NCBI GenBank assembly: GCA_913055805.1
Contig: CAJXLF010000006.1
Span: 171,337 to 235,336 of the forward strand
DNA from: an uncultured Salinisphaerales bacterium
GTDB lineage: Bacteria; Pseudomonadota; Gammaproteobacteria; Nevskiales; CAJXLF01
Direction of reading: 5' to 3'
DNA length: 64,000 bases
Shown here: one piece after another, positions 22,144 to 31,287 of the stretch
Layout: every line of letters starts with the position of its first letter
Numbering within the stretch: position 1 is the first letter of the stretch
Notes under the pieces: generated by a model
Database searches by the model: none
What the model was told of the DNA's origin: nothing
The model's input: the letters and a program-made list of their open reading frames with translations, nothing else
Program-made: the position numbers and the translations under genes

Positions 22144-23109
22144 TCAATCGGCCTTTTCTATCACCAGCAACAGATAACGCTTGTTACTGAAGAAATGCTC
22201 GGGATCAATAGTTTTAAGATTTCGCTGCAGTTTGGCATCAACCGATTCGAAGAACTCCTCGAATATGTAATGAAGGACAGGCGCTTTTCTGCGAATTTTC
22301 GCCAACAGGAAACGATAAGCAGGATAGACGAAACGCTGCGCCATCAGCGATGCGAATTTGAGAGTCGGCAACACATTTTCCGTAATATCCTCACGACTGA
22401 CGATACGCATTCCATGTGCCTGAACCCTGTCACAAAAGTGCTGCCAGACATGGCCAGATGAATTTTCCACAGAGTTCATGCGAAAGTAATCACAAGCGAT
22501 CCACCGCCCGTCCTGCTGAAGCAGGCGTGCAATTTTCGGCAAAGACACTTCCAGATCGAGATACTGAAGTGACTCGGCGGTCAATACGGTCCCGAACTTC
22601 CCGTGGCAGTTCTTATCGTCGAAGGATTCAAAGTCACTCTCCACCAGAGAAAAGCCAGGATTCTTACTGCGGATATAACGTGCCTGGTGCTGATCAGGCG
22701 TTAGTGCCACAACCTCATAATTCTGCGCCTCCAGCATGAATGCGATACCCCCCATGCCACAACCCACATCCAGCACGGGGTTGATCGAATCACTTATATG
22801 ATCGGCCAGCTTCTGAACGTAATCATGTTGAGCCCTGTCAAGAGCAGTAAAACTGATTTCTTCGCCCTGGATATCCGGATTATGGAAATAGCCATAGTGC
22901 AAAAAACCATTGGGAATCAGTTCTGCATATAGTTGTAATTCCTCGTCCCGCTCCGCCTTTGTCTGCCGACGCAGTCTCCTGACTCTCATTGCCTGTAGAA
23001 TCAGTCCAGGCACCCACACCAGTCGGATAAAGATACGTCCCCAGATAGCCCCCTTGCCCCGTGAAGCATTAATACTGGTTTCAGGATTACTTTTCGCTAC
23101 AGCTGACAT
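22144..23109 (-). CDS. class I SAM-dependent methyltransferase
   Basis: A 321-residue protein. An N-terminal hydrophobic/amphipathic stretch (about residues 22-42, IWGRIFIRLVWVPGLILQAM) followed by an Arg-rich patch suggests membrane association. The methyltransferase core follows: motif I LDVGCGMGGIAFML, then ALTPDQHQARYI, then an acidic post-I loop and TAESLQYLD. The substrate is unknown; the GYFHNP segment and the overall layout recall small-molecule or lipid methyltransferases. The ATG at 23109 lies 5 bp after a run of nine Gs at the Shine-Dalgarno position. It is divergent from a two-component system and probably controlled by it. Confidence 0.8.
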   Translation of the reverse strand: MSAVAKSNPETSINASRGKGAIWGRIFIRLVWVPGLILQAMRVRRLRRQTKAERDEELQLYAELIPNGFLHYGYFHNPDIQGEEISFTALDRAQHDYVQKLADHISDSINPVLDVGCGMGGIAFMLEAQNYEVVALTPDQHQARYIRSKNPGFSLVESDFESFDDKNCHGKFGTVLTAESLQYLDLEVSLPKIARLLQQDGRWIACDYFRMNSVENSSGHVWQHFCDRVQAHGMRIVSREDITENVLPTLKFASLMAQRFVYPAYRFLLAKIRRKAPVLHYIFEEFFESVDAKLQRNLKTIDPEHFFSNKRYLLLVIEKAD

Positions 23110-23114
23110 ATTCG

Positions 23115-23123
23115 CCCCCCCCC
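23115..23123. repeat. nine-base homopolymer (C9; G9 on the coding strand) at the methyltransferase ribosome-binding site
   Basis: A run of nine Cs on the plus strand lies 5 bp from the methyltransferase ATG, where the Shine-Dalgarno sequence is expected. G tracts of this length are prone to slipped-strand length change; a length change here would alter ribosome-binding-site spacing. Confidence 0.7.
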
Positions 23124-23140
23124 GAGCAAATAAGGTGAAG

Positions 23141-23149
23141 TCTATAGCA
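23141..23149 (-). promoter_or_regulatory. extended -10 promoter of the methyltransferase gene
   Basis: On the minus strand TGCTATAGA (23149-23141) is an extended -10 element with a 5-of-6 hexamer. The predicted start is near 23134. The direct-repeat box at 23154-23171 would cover the -35 region. Confidence 0.5.
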
Positions 23150-23153
23150 AGCA

Positions 23154-23171
23154 GGCTTAAACTTTGGTTAA
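23154..23171. promoter_or_regulatory. candidate OmpR/PhoP-type response-regulator box
   Basis: Two direct repeats, GGCTTAA (23154-23160) and TGGTTAA (23165-23171), are phased by exactly 11 bp, the spacing used by OmpR/PhoP-family dimers on direct repeats. The box lies in the shared upstream region of the methyltransferase and of the response regulator gene. The same bases also form an inverted repeat, GCTTAA-N7-TTAAGC. Confidence 0.45.
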
Positions 23172-23209
23172 GCTGAATTTCATTGAATTTGGGCCTGAAG
23201 GAACGATGT

Positions 23210-23890
23210 TTGAGAATTTTTCTTATTGAAGACAATACGGAAATTGCCGCCAACATGGCTGACTTTCTTCAGGCGCAGGGACATATTGTCGACTACACGA
23301 CAATTGGGAAAAATGCCCTGCGATTATTGGAAGGTAATGAATGCGACGTGATTATTCTGGACCTCATGCTACCGGATACTGATGGCATTGAGATTTGCAA
23401 AAAAATACGTAGCAGCCTCCTGCTGGCACGCATTCCTGTCCTCATGCTGACAGCCCGCGATACGCTTGAAGACAAGCTCACTGGATTCGCGGCAGGTGCC
23501 GACGATTACATGGTCAAGCCATTTTCACTTTTCGAGCTTGAGGCACGCCTGAAAGCACTCAATTTCAGACGATCCGCACATGGTCAGGCCAGGACTCTGA
23601 CATTTGGCGATATCGTTTATAACCTGGACACGCTTGAAGTTTACCGGGGTGCGCGCAGAATCAGCCTGCCCAGCGTTGCCAGGAGTCTGTTGGAAACCCT
23701 TATGCGGGCGAATGGCGGAACAGTTTCCAGGACAGAACTGATTTCAGCCATATGGGGCGACACACCGCCTGATGCCGACGCCCTCAGTGTGCACATTCAT
23801 TCACTGCGTTCGCAGTTACATGCCCGGGGAGAAGCGGCGGTACTATTAACGGTGCGCGGTGCTGGATACCGTCTGATACATGATAAATAG
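23210..23890 (+). CDS. OmpR/PhoB-family response regulator
   Basis: A 226-residue two-domain regulator. In the receiver, the phospho-acceptor is Asp51 (VIILDLMLPDTDG), with acidic residues in LIEDN, the Thr in LMLTAR, and Lys102 (YMVKPFS). The winged-helix effector is at about residues 126-226 (SRTELISAIWGD, VHIHSLRSQL, VRGAGYRL). The TTG at 23210 is chosen because AAGGA lies 7 bp upstream and the protein then begins MRIFLIEDN. The 3' end overlaps the kinase gene by 11 bp, so the pair is translationally coupled. The likely targets are its own operon and the divergent methyltransferase. Confidence 0.92.
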   Translation: MRIFLIEDNTEIAANMADFLQAQGHIVDYTTIGKNALRLLEGNECDVIILDLMLPDTDGIEICKKIRSSLLLARIPVLMLTARDTLEDKLTGFAAGADDYMVKPFSLFELEARLKALNFRRSAHGQARTLTFGDIVYNLDTLEVYRGARRISLPSVARSLLETLMRANGGTVSRTELISAIWGDTPPDADALSVHIHSLRSQLHARGEAAVLLTVRGAGYRLIHDK

Positions 23891-25196
23891 CAACCCGAAA
23901 CCGAACTTATACAATCAACTCCGGATTGTCGTAATACTAATCGTCGGCATTGGCATCATCACTACCGTAACGGCCTTATCGGTCGTTTACTGGAGCGAGG
24001 TACTTCAACGCCGGTTTCTTGACTCACTTGTCATGGATGAGTTCAACGAGTTGCTGGAACACCTTGCATCCCAGCCTGACGCGCCCCTGCCCGAGGCCGC
24101 CCAATTGGATATATGGCTTGATGGACACAAGCAATCCAGACCTATTCCCCCGGAACTGGATCAACTCCCTTATGGTGCACATCATGATGTATCCATTGGG
24201 GAAGGTGTTTACCACGTTCTGAAAACCGCAGTGGCCGGTTCACCGACCTATGTGGCAATCGAAACCAGCTACCTTTCCAAGCGTGAACGGTGGCTGCAGA
24301 GCGTACTGGCCGGTATCGCTTTTTTTGACGTGCCGTTGGCATTGATCATCGGCCTCTGGCTGGTGCGCAGAATAGCCCTGCCCCATGAACGTCTTGCAGA
24401 ACGTGTATCGGAACTCGATCCCAGCAAGGACTTTACGCATATAGGCAAGGACTTCGCCGGACTGGAGGTGGAACAGATCGCTGCGGCCATCGACAACTAC
24501 CAGGATCGCCTGTCCGGCTTCATTGATCGTGAACGCAGCTTTACCGCCAGCGCCAGCCATGAACTGAGAACACCACTGGCATCCATGTTGACCTCGGCGG
24601 AAGTACTGCATCAGCATCCCAAGCTGCCTGCGGAACTGCAAACATACACAGGCAACCTGGCCAGAAACGCCATTCACATGGGAAAACTGCTCAACGGTCT
24701 GATGTGGTTATCCCGCGAAAACCAGAACCTCGACTACCAGAAGGTCGATATCGAAGCGACGGTACGCAACTGCAGCGAACCGTTCCAGGACAAAACCATC
24801 AACATAGAAATCGCTGAAGACGATGGCAGCAGCTTGCCGGAAGTTACGCTACCGCAAACGCTATTCGATATCGTCATCGCCAACTTGCTCAGGAATGCCT
24901 GGCAATTCTCGCCAGCGGATGGCGAGATCACGGTCACACTGGAACGATCACGCATTTCGATCCACAACCGGGGCCCGCATATTCCTGCGGAAAAGCTGGA
25001 TCAGATATTTCGCATGAATTACCGATCTGAAATCAGTCCCGGCCAGGGCCTGGGCCTGTATATCGCCTCCAGTATCTGTCAGCGACTGGGCTGGTCGATA
25101 AAAGTGAGCAGCGATACCGCTTCAGGCACGCTGGTGGTGCTGGAATTCTGCGAGTACATCCCACAGAGTCATGAGGTTGCATCCAGGCCGCGATAG
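23880..25196 (+). CDS. sensor histidine kinase
   Basis: A 438-residue membrane kinase. Transmembrane helix 1 is at about residues 15-37. A periplasmic domain of about 100 residues follows, with no recognised sensor family. Helix 2 is at about 141-163, then a short HAMP-like linker. The H box is SASHELRTPLASM (His227), the N box NLLRNAWQFSP, and the G2 box GQGLGLYIASSI. The G1 region (IHNRGPHIPAEKLDQIF) has Asn-Arg where Asp-Asn is usual, a variant seen in QseC-like kinases. Its last 28 bp overlap the convergent gamma-glutamylcyclotransferase-like gene. The stimulus is not known. Confidence 0.9.
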   Translation: MINSNPKPNLYNQLRIVVILIVGIGIITTVTALSVVYWSEVLQRRFLDSLVMDEFNELLEHLASQPDAPLPEAAQLDIWLDGHKQSRPIPPELDQLPYGAHHDVSIGEGVYHVLKTAVAGSPTYVAIETSYLSKRERWLQSVLAGIAFFDVPLALIIGLWLVRRIALPHERLAERVSELDPSKDFTHIGKDFAGLEVEQIAAAIDNYQDRLSGFIDRERSFTASASHELRTPLASMLTSAEVLHQHPKLPAELQTYTGNLARNAIHMGKLLNGLMWLSRENQNLDYQKVDIEATVRNCSEPFQDKTINIEIAEDDGSSLPEVTLPQTLFDIVIANLLRNAWQFSPADGEITVTLERSRISIHNRGPHIPAEKLDQIFRMNYRSEISPGQGLGLYIASSICQRLGWSIKVSSDTASGTLVVLEFCEYIPQSHEVASRPR

Positions 25197-25537
25197 CGCA
25201 GCCAGTCGCCATGCATGATACGGCGTGCACCTGACGGCCGTTGTATAAGCAGATATATCCAGCTCGGGCCATAGCGTGTCTGCATGATCACGCGGTCGTA
25301 GAGATCAGGCACGTCTTCGAGAATATCCAGCCGCTGCATGAGACGATGGCTCGTGCGATAGACCTCCCCGCGAATCGCCGTGACACCGCCATTGATAGCA
25401 CCAGGATAAGCGCCCAGGTCGTAGAGGGTAAAAACCGGTTCGGTCACCACAACACCCTGATACTGGGCCGACTTCATTAACGCTGCATTACGGGCGCCCC
25501 TGCGCAAAGTGCCGTAAACGAAGACCAGATCGAGCAT
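25169..25537 (-). CDS. gamma-glutamylcyclotransferase-like (AIG2/GGCT fold) protein
   Basis: A 122-residue single-domain protein. The N-terminal LVFVYGTLRRGARN is the GGCT/AIG2 signature substrate loop, and an acidic residue follows in LDILEDVPDLYDR, where the catalytic Glu is expected. Members cleave gamma-glutamyl dipeptides or gamma-glutamylamines; the exact substrate is not predictable. It follows der by 5 bp, so it is the last gene of the long minus-strand operon. It overlaps the kinase 3' end by 28 bp. Confidence 0.88.
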   Translation of the reverse strand: MLDLVFVYGTLRRGARNAALMKSAQYQGVVVTEPVFTLYDLGAYPGAINGGVTAIRGEVYRTSHRLMQRLDILEDVPDLYDRVIMQTRYGPSWIYLLIQRPSGARRIMHGDWLRYRGLDATS

Positions 25538-25542
25538 TCGGT

Positions 25543-26964
25543 TCAGTTTTTCTTCTTGACGTGCTTCTTTAATCTGCGGCGTTTCTTCTGCTGCCGCTCG
25601 CTGAGCTTGTTCTTGCGGCCTTCGTAGGGATTCTCGCCAGTCTTGAAAAAAAGCTGCACGGGCGTGCCATGCAACTTGAAGGCTTCACGAAAACGCTTCG
25701 CCAGGTAACGCCGGTATTCATCCGACAGGTGCCGTGTCTGGTTGCCGTGAATCACGATCCGCGGCGGATTGTGCCCACCCTGATGCGCATAACGCAGCTT
25801 GATACGCCTGCCATGGATGGCTGGTGGTTGATGCGCATGCACCGCCGCTTCCAGAACTCTTGTCAGTTCGGAGGTCGGCAGTTCAGCCATGGCCGCCTCG
25901 TAGGCGTCATCGACCGCCTCGAACAATTCAGACAATCCGGAGCCGTGCTTTGCAGAGATGAAGCGGACAGTAGCGTAATCGAGAAAGGTCAGCTTGCGGT
26001 CCAGTTCAGTGCGCAGCATCTGCCGGGCGTCCTCCTCGAGCCCGTCCCATTTATTTACCGCCAGCACCAGTGCACGACCACTCTCGGCCACCAGGCCCAG
26101 CAAACGGGCATCCTGGGTAGCAATACCCTGACGGGCATCCAGCATCACCACTACCACATTGGCTTCGTTAATAGCCTGCAGTGTCTTGATAACACTGAAT
26201 TTTTCCAGAGGGTCATCAATCCTGGACCTGCGCCTGACCCCGGCAGTATCCACCAGCGTATAGTCACGTCCGTCGCGTTCCATGGGTATGAAAATGCTGT
26301 CGCGGGTCGTGCCGGGCATATCCATTGCCAGTACCCGCTCCTCACCCAGCAGGCGGTTGATCAAAGTGGATTTGCCCACGTTCGGTCGGCCTACAACGGC
26401 AACGACGGTACCCTGGATCTCCACTGCATCCCCGGGCAGCGCTTCGTCTTCCGTTTCGATTTCATCCAGCACGGATTCAATCATGTCGGCAACGCCGTGT
26501 TTATGCGAAGAGGAAATAGCGTACGGCGTGCCCAGACCCAGCGCGTAGAATTCGGAGGCCGCGGTCTGTATATCCAGGTGTTCACATTTGTTGAGCACCA
26601 GGTGCACTTTCTTGCCACTGCGCCGCATCTCGAGCGCCAGTTGCCTGTCGACTTCGATCAGACCGGCACGCGCATCCACCATGAATAACACCGCGTCAGC
26701 CTCTTCCAGAGCCTGACGACTTTGTCGGCTGATATGCGAGTCAACCTCATCGACTTCTTCGCCAATGCCCCCCGTATCCACAACAATGAAGCGTCGGTCC
26801 GCGGTTTCGCCAAAGCCGTATTTACGGTCGCGCGTCATCCCCGGCTGATCCGCCACCAGCGCATCCCGGCTACGTGTCAGCACATTAAAAAGCGTGGATT
26901 TACCAACATTCGGGCGGCCCAACAAGGCAATCACCGGAAGTCTGCCGGTCATCTGGGCGGCCAT
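25543..26964 (-). CDS. der: ribosome-associated double GTPase Der
   Basis: A 473-residue protein with two tandem G domains, each with a GRPNVGKSTL P-loop (near residues 16 and 198), and a C-terminal KH-like domain (KLRYAHQGGHNPPRIVIHGN). The basic C-terminus (KLSERQQKKRRRLKKHVKKKN) is typical of Der. It assists 50S subunit assembly. The ATG at 26964 has an AAGG about 9 bp upstream. The gene follows bamB in the conserved hisS-yfgM-bamB-der order. Confidence 0.97.
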   Translation of the reverse strand: MAAQMTGRLPVIALLGRPNVGKSTLFNVLTRSRDALVADQPGMTRDRKYGFGETADRRFIVVDTGGIGEEVDEVDSHISRQSRQALEEADAVLFMVDARAGLIEVDRQLALEMRRSGKKVHLVLNKCEHLDIQTAASEFYALGLGTPYAISSSHKHGVADMIESVLDEIETEDEALPGDAVEIQGTVVAVVGRPNVGKSTLINRLLGEERVLAMDMPGTTRDSIFIPMERDGRDYTLVDTAGVRRRSRIDDPLEKFSVIKTLQAINEANVVVVMLDARQGIATQDARLLGLVAESGRALVLAVNKWDGLEEDARQMLRTELDRKLTFLDYATVRFISAKHGSGLSELFEAVDDAYEAAMAELPTSELTRVLEAAVHAHQPPAIHGRRIKLRYAHQGGHNPPRIVIHGNQTRHLSDEYRRYLAKRFREAFKLHGTPVQLFFKTGENPYEGRKNKLSERQQKKRRRLKKHVKKKN

Positions 26965-26990
26965 GTTGCGATACCTTTGCTCTTGCCGGG

Positions 26991-28130
26991 TTACTGACTG
27001 ATCAGGTCCAGCGCGGCGAGCTTGCCATCTACCGACAGCACGAGCAAACGGTCTCCCTGCACTTCCAGTGGTGCTATGGGATCACGCACCGGCCGTGCAC
27101 GGGCAAGGATGCGTCCGTCTTCAGGCGCCAACCAGTGGATGTAGCCATCCAGATCACCCACCGCGACCAGGCCGCGGTGCACGGCCGGACGGGAACATTC
27201 CCGGTAACGCAGTTCATCCCGCGTCCACAGCACATCGCCATTGCGGCGATCCACTGCAAAAACGCGGCATTCGGGATCTGTGACGAAAATACGATCACCG
27301 GCCAGCGCCATACCGGTGATGCTCGCCACATTGGCCCGCCACTGTATCTGTCCCTGACCCAGTTCCATGGCCACCAGATCGCCGGCATAACTGACCGCAT
27401 ATACGTCCAGGCCTTCGGAAACCGGCATGGCATCAACGTCCACCAGCCGTTCCAGTTCTGAACGCCCCGTCGGCACACTGACCGTGGACTCCCAGACCGG
27501 AACACCGTCATGCAGCCCCAGGGCCAGCACCTTGCCGCCATCCGTGCCGACCATGACATTGCCACCAACGACAAGCGGTGCGCCAATACCACGCAGTGTC
27601 AGCGTCGGCACAGTACGATCAACCGCCCATAAGCGCTGGCCGCCGTCCGCATTCAGGCCATAAACGAATCCGTCGAAGCTGCGAACCACCACGACGCCCT
27701 GCCCACCAGCTGCAGGCGCGAGCACTTCTCCGGACACACGTGCCTGCCAGCGCTGGCTACCATCACGGGCATCCAGTGCGATCACCTGGGCCTCACGCGT
27801 ACCTACTATGATCAGGTCATCGACTAACGCCGGCCCGGAAGCAATACGCAGGTCGAGATCCTGCCTCCACAAGCGCTTGCCTTCATCCAGGGAAAAAGCT
27901 CTTACTTCGCCTTTTTCATCGGCGGTATAGACCGCATCACTACCAATTGCGACCTGAAAGCCGGCGGGTTCTGCGGCAAAACCGGCGCCTGTCCCGCGGC
28001 TCCAGCTAACTTTCGCCTTGGCCACCGTCGTTTCCAGGTCAACCAGCTCAGTCGGCTCGGGCGGCTTCTCACCGGTGCTGGCGCAAGCCGCCAGCATCAC
28101 GGCAAAGACAAGCGGTAGTAGATGCTTCAT
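26991..28130 (-). CDS. bamB: outer membrane assembly lipoprotein BamB
   Basis: A 379-residue lipoprotein with the signal MKHLLPLVFAVMLAAC (lipobox LAAC, lipidated Cys16), followed by an eight-bladed beta-propeller of PQQ-like repeats (recurrent GxVxALDxxxGxxLWxxxL units). It is a subunit of the BAM complex for outer-membrane protein insertion. It needs LspA (3382-3864) for maturation. The start overlaps the yfgM stop in ATGA. Confidence 0.96.
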   Translation of the reverse strand: MKHLLPLVFAVMLAACASTGEKPPEPTELVDLETTVAKAKVSWSRGTGAGFAAEPAGFQVAIGSDAVYTADEKGEVRAFSLDEGKRLWRQDLDLRIASGPALVDDLIIVGTREAQVIALDARDGSQRWQARVSGEVLAPAAGGQGVVVVRSFDGFVYGLNADGGQRLWAVDRTVPTLTLRGIGAPLVVGGNVMVGTDGGKVLALGLHDGVPVWESTVSVPTGRSELERLVDVDAMPVSEGLDVYAVSYAGDLVAMELGQGQIQWRANVASITGMALAGDRIFVTDPECRVFAVDRRNGDVLWTRDELRYRECSRPAVHRGLVAVGDLDGYIHWLAPEDGRILARARPVRDPIAPLEVQGDRLLVLSVDGKLAALDLISQ

Positions 28131-28795
28131 TCTTCGCTCAACTCTTCGGCCGGCATATCGGGCTCATCGCCCAATTCCAGCAGATCGGCCAGCTTCTGCT
28201 GCAGTACGGCAAGATCCGAGACCTCAGCAGTTTTCATGGCCAGTTTGTAGGACTCGCGGGCCTCATCCTCGCGGCCCTGGCTTACCAGGATGTCGCCTCG
28301 CAACTCAGCGTATAGCCCGGCGAAGCTTTCCATACCCGGCGCCTTTAACAACTCCAGCGCCGCATCCGCATCACCCTGTGCCCAACGTATGCGCGCCAGG
28401 CGCAGACGACCCAGATGCTGAAGCTTGGCATCACCGGCGTAATTCACCACCCATTCGAGCTGATCACCCGCCTTGTCGAGCGCCTGATCATCTACATGCA
28501 GACTGGCAATCAACAGGGCGCCCTGGGCAGCATAAGGCGTAGACCTGTACTTGGTCTTGAGAATGTCGCTTTGTTCAGTGGCGGATCCCAGATCCCCAAT
28601 CTGCAGATTCAGGCGCAGCTGTTCGTAGTGGCCGGAAGCCAGTTCCGCCTGCTCCTTTTTATACGTCTGCCACATGTTCCAGCCCAGCACACCGCTGATG
28701 GACAGGCCGAGCCCAAGCACAACAGGCAGCCAGTTCTGCTGCCACCACTCGCGCAGGCGCTGTAGCTGTTCGTCGTCGTTATAGGTTTCTGCCAC
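28127..28795 (-). CDS. yfgM: YfgM-like inner-membrane TPR protein
   Basis: A 222-residue protein with a short cytoplasmic N-terminus (MAETYNDDEQLQRLREWW), one membrane helix at about residues 22-40 (LPVVLGLGLSISGVLGWNMW) and a periplasmic TPR-like domain. YfgM of E. coli associates with the SecYEG translocon and the PpiD chaperone. It lies between hisS (17 bp away) and bamB (ATGA overlap), the usual position. Confidence 0.93.
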   Translation of the reverse strand: MAETYNDDEQLQRLREWWQQNWLPVVLGLGLSISGVLGWNMWQTYKKEQAELASGHYEQLRLNLQIGDLGSATEQSDILKTKYRSTPYAAQGALLIASLHVDDQALDKAGDQLEWVVNYAGDAKLQHLGRLRLARIRWAQGDADAALELLKAPGMESFAGLYAELRGDILVSQGREDEARESYKLAMKTAEVSDLAVLQQKLADLLELGDEPDMPAEELSEE

Positions 28796-28812
28796 CTGTA
28801 TCTCCTTGAATA

Positions 28813-30105
28813 CTAACCTTGCACGGGAGGCTGCAGATCAAGTCGCTGCGCCAACCCGGAAACCAGTTCAGCACGCGGAACGGCCACTTGTCCGCCGGTG
28901 CCACGCAATGCCTTGAGCTGAACCTGATCGTTCACCACCTCGTCATCGCCGATGATGAGGGCAAACTCGGCACCGCTTTTATCCGCCCGTTTCATCTGCG
29001 ATTTGAAACTGCCGCCACCGGCGTGGACCAGCAAACGCAAATCCGGCAGGGCATCACGCAATTGTTCGGCAAGTACCGCGCTGTAGCTGTCGGCATTTTC
29101 GCCGACACGGACCAGATAAATCTGGGGTCCATCCGCCAATACACGGCATTCCTGCAATTCCATCAGGGCAATGAGACGTTCAACGCCCATTGCAAAACCT
29201 ATGGCAGGCGTGGGCTTGCCACCCAGCTGCTCCACCAATCCGTCATAGCGGCCGCCAGAGCATACAGCATCCTGGGCGCCAAGTTGATCGGTAGTCCACT
29301 CGAACACTGTGCGCGAGTAATAATCCAGTCCGCGAACCACGCGTGGATTCACGCTGTACTTGATACCTGCGGCAGTCAACTGGGCACAAACGGCATCGAA
29401 ATGTATTTTCGATGCATCATCCAGGTGATCAAGGATATTCGGCGCATTCTCGATCAGGCCGGCCAAGTCCGGGTTCTTGCTGTCGAGAATCCGCATGGGG
29501 TTGCCATCCAGACGGCGTTTACTGTCCTCATCCAGCACGTCGGCATGCTGACGGAAATAATCAACCAACACCTGCCGGTAAGCCTGACGCGATTCGGGCG
29601 TACCCAGTGAATTCAGCTGCAGACGTATACCCTTGAGTCCCAGACGCCGCCACAAACGGGCCGACATCATGATCAGCTCCGCATCGATATCCGGCCCTTC
29701 CAGCCCGAAGGCTTCGGCGCCGAACTGATAGAACTGACGGTAGCGCCCTTTCTGCGGGCGCTCATAACGGAACATCGGGCCGCTGTACCACAGCCGCTGC
29801 ACCTGGTTATGCAACAGCCCGTGCTGGATGGCTGCGCGGACACAGCCGGCCGTGCCTTCCGGACGCAGGCTCAGACTCTCGCCGCCGCGGTCCTCGAAAC
29901 TGTACATTTCCTTTTCGACGATATCGGTCACTTCACCGATGGAACGTGCAAACAGTTCGGTACGTTCAACGACAGGCAGACGAATCTGCTGGTAGCCATA
30001 AGCCGCAAAGACTTCGGTCACCGCAGTTTGCAAAGTCCGCCAGGGGGCAGCCTCTGCCGGCAGGATATCGTTCATCCCACGGATTGCTTGATAGGTGTTC
30101 GCCAC
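28813..30105 (-). CDS. hisS: histidyl-tRNA synthetase
   Basis: A class II synthetase of 430 residues. Motif 1 region: IRGMNDILP and the [15 protein letters not shown] block. Motif 2: [24 protein letters not shown]. The histidine A motifs are [14 protein letters not shown] and [14 protein letters not shown], with motif 3 [11 protein letters not shown]. The C-terminal anticodon-binding domain is present. It lies 32 bp after ispG in the same orientation. Confidence 0.98.
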   Translation of the reverse strand: MANTYQAIRGMNDILPAEAAPWRTLQTAVTEVFAAYGYQQIRLPVVERTELFARSIGEVTDIVEKEMYSFEDRGGESLSLRPEGTAGCVRAAIQHGLLHNQVQRLWYSGPMFRYERPQKGRYRQFYQFGAEAFGLEGPDIDAELIMMSARLWRRLGLKGIRLQLNSLGTPESRQAYRQVLVDYFRQHADVLDEDSKRRLDGNPMRILDSKNPDLAGLIENAPNILDHLDDASKIHFDAVCAQLTAAGIKYSVNPRVVRGLDYYSRTVFEWTTDQLGAQDAVCSGGRYDGLVEQLGGKPTPAIGFAMGVERLIALMELQECRVLADGPQIYLVRVGENADSYSAVLAEQLRDALPDLRLLVHAGGGSFKSQMKRADKSGAEFALIIGDDEVVNDQVQLKALRGTGGQVAVPRAELVSGLAQRLDLQPPVQG

Positions 30106-30137
30106 GATTCAGATACTTATCTAGTTAGGATTCGCCC

Positions 30138-31253
30138 TCAGGCGCTTTTCTTTTCTTCAGCAGCAAGGCGCTCTTCCCTGGCGCGGGCTACCCGGCGGCG
30201 AACCATCTGTTCCAACTGGTCCACCAGTTCTTCATTCCGAAGCTTGTGCTGGATGCCGCCATCGACATACACGGAATTGGGCCGCCCGCCGGCCACACCA
30301 ATCGCTGCCTCGCGCGCTTCACCGGGACCGTTGACCACACAGCCAATGACCGCCACATCCAGTGGCTCGTCAATATCTTCCAGTCGCGCCTCCAGCTGAT
30401 TCACGGTCTTGATGACATCGAAATTCTGGCGCGAACAGGACGGACAGGCGATCAGGTTAATACCCCGGTTTCTCAGGTGCAGTGACTTGAGAATATCCCA
30501 GCCCACCTTGATTTCTTCCACCGGGTCGGCCGCCAGCGAAACCCGTATGGTGTCGCCAATACCGTCCGCCAGCAGCATACCCAGTCCGATTGCGGACTTG
30601 ACCGAACCGGCGCGCGGACCGCCTGCCTCGGTAATCCCCAGGTGCAGTGGCTGATCAATCATGGCAGCCAGCTTGCGGTAAGCCTCTACGGTCATGAACA
30701 CTTCCGAGGCCTTCAGACTGATCTTGAACTGGTCGAAGTTGTGCCGGTCAAGAATCTCAATGTGCCGCTGGGCTGATTCCACCAGCGCATCGGCATTGGG
30801 CTCGCCGTATTTTTCCTGCAGATCCTTTTCCAGTGACCCGGCATTCACGCCTACGCGGATGGGCACACCGTGATGTTTGGCGCATTCGATCACTTCACGA
30901 ATCTTTTTCTCACCGCCGATATTGCCGGGATTGATCCGCAGACAATCTGCCCCCTGCTCGGCGGAAGCCAGCGCGCATTTGTAATTGAAGTGAATATCCG
31001 CAACCAGCGGAATATCCACGCGCTTGCGTATCTTGCCGAAGGCCTCCGCCGCATCCAGCGTCGGCACCGACACACGGACGATATCCGCACCCGCTTTCTG
31101 CAAGGCTTCGATCTGGGCCACCGTGGCATCCACATCACGCGTCTCGGTATTGGTCATGCTCTGGACCGATATAGGCGCGCCTCCGCCAACAGGCACATTC
31201 CCCACCATGATCTGGCGGGACTGGCGACGTTCAATTACGTGATGGCTTTGCAT
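30138..31253 (-). CDS. ispG: (E)-4-hydroxy-3-methylbut-2-enyl-diphosphate synthase (flavodoxin)
   Basis: A 371-residue MEP-pathway enzyme that reduces MEcPP to HMBPP. An N-terminal TIM barrel ([27 protein letters not shown]) is followed by the [4Fe-4S] domain with cluster ligands in [12 protein letters not shown] and [12 protein letters not shown]. The product is the substrate of IspH (2435-3376). It follows rodZ by 34 bp. Confidence 0.97.
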   Translation of the reverse strand: MQSHHVIERRQSRQIMVGNVPVGGGAPISVQSMTNTETRDVDATVAQIEALQKAGADIVRVSVPTLDAAEAFGKIRKRVDIPLVADIHFNYKCALASAEQGADCLRINPGNIGGEKKIREVIECAKHHGVPIRVGVNAGSLEKDLQEKYGEPNADALVESAQRHIEILDRHNFDQFKISLKASEVFMTVEAYRKLAAMIDQPLHLGITEAGGPRAGSVKSAIGLGMLLADGIGDTIRVSLAADPVEEIKVGWDILKSLHLRNRGINLIACPSCSRQNFDVIKTVNQLEARLEDIDEPLDVAVIGCVVNGPGEAREAAIGVAGGRPNSVYVDGGIQHKLRNEELVDQLEQMVRRRVARAREERLAAEEKKSA

Positions 31254-31287
31254 ATCGGAACAGCGTTGAATTCTCTGACCTGAGACC

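Noticed and set aside
23880..25196. Kinase judged inactive because the G1 box lacks Asp-Asn-Gly
   Set aside because: The NRGPHIP variant is known in active QseC-like kinases, and the H, N and G2 boxes are intact.
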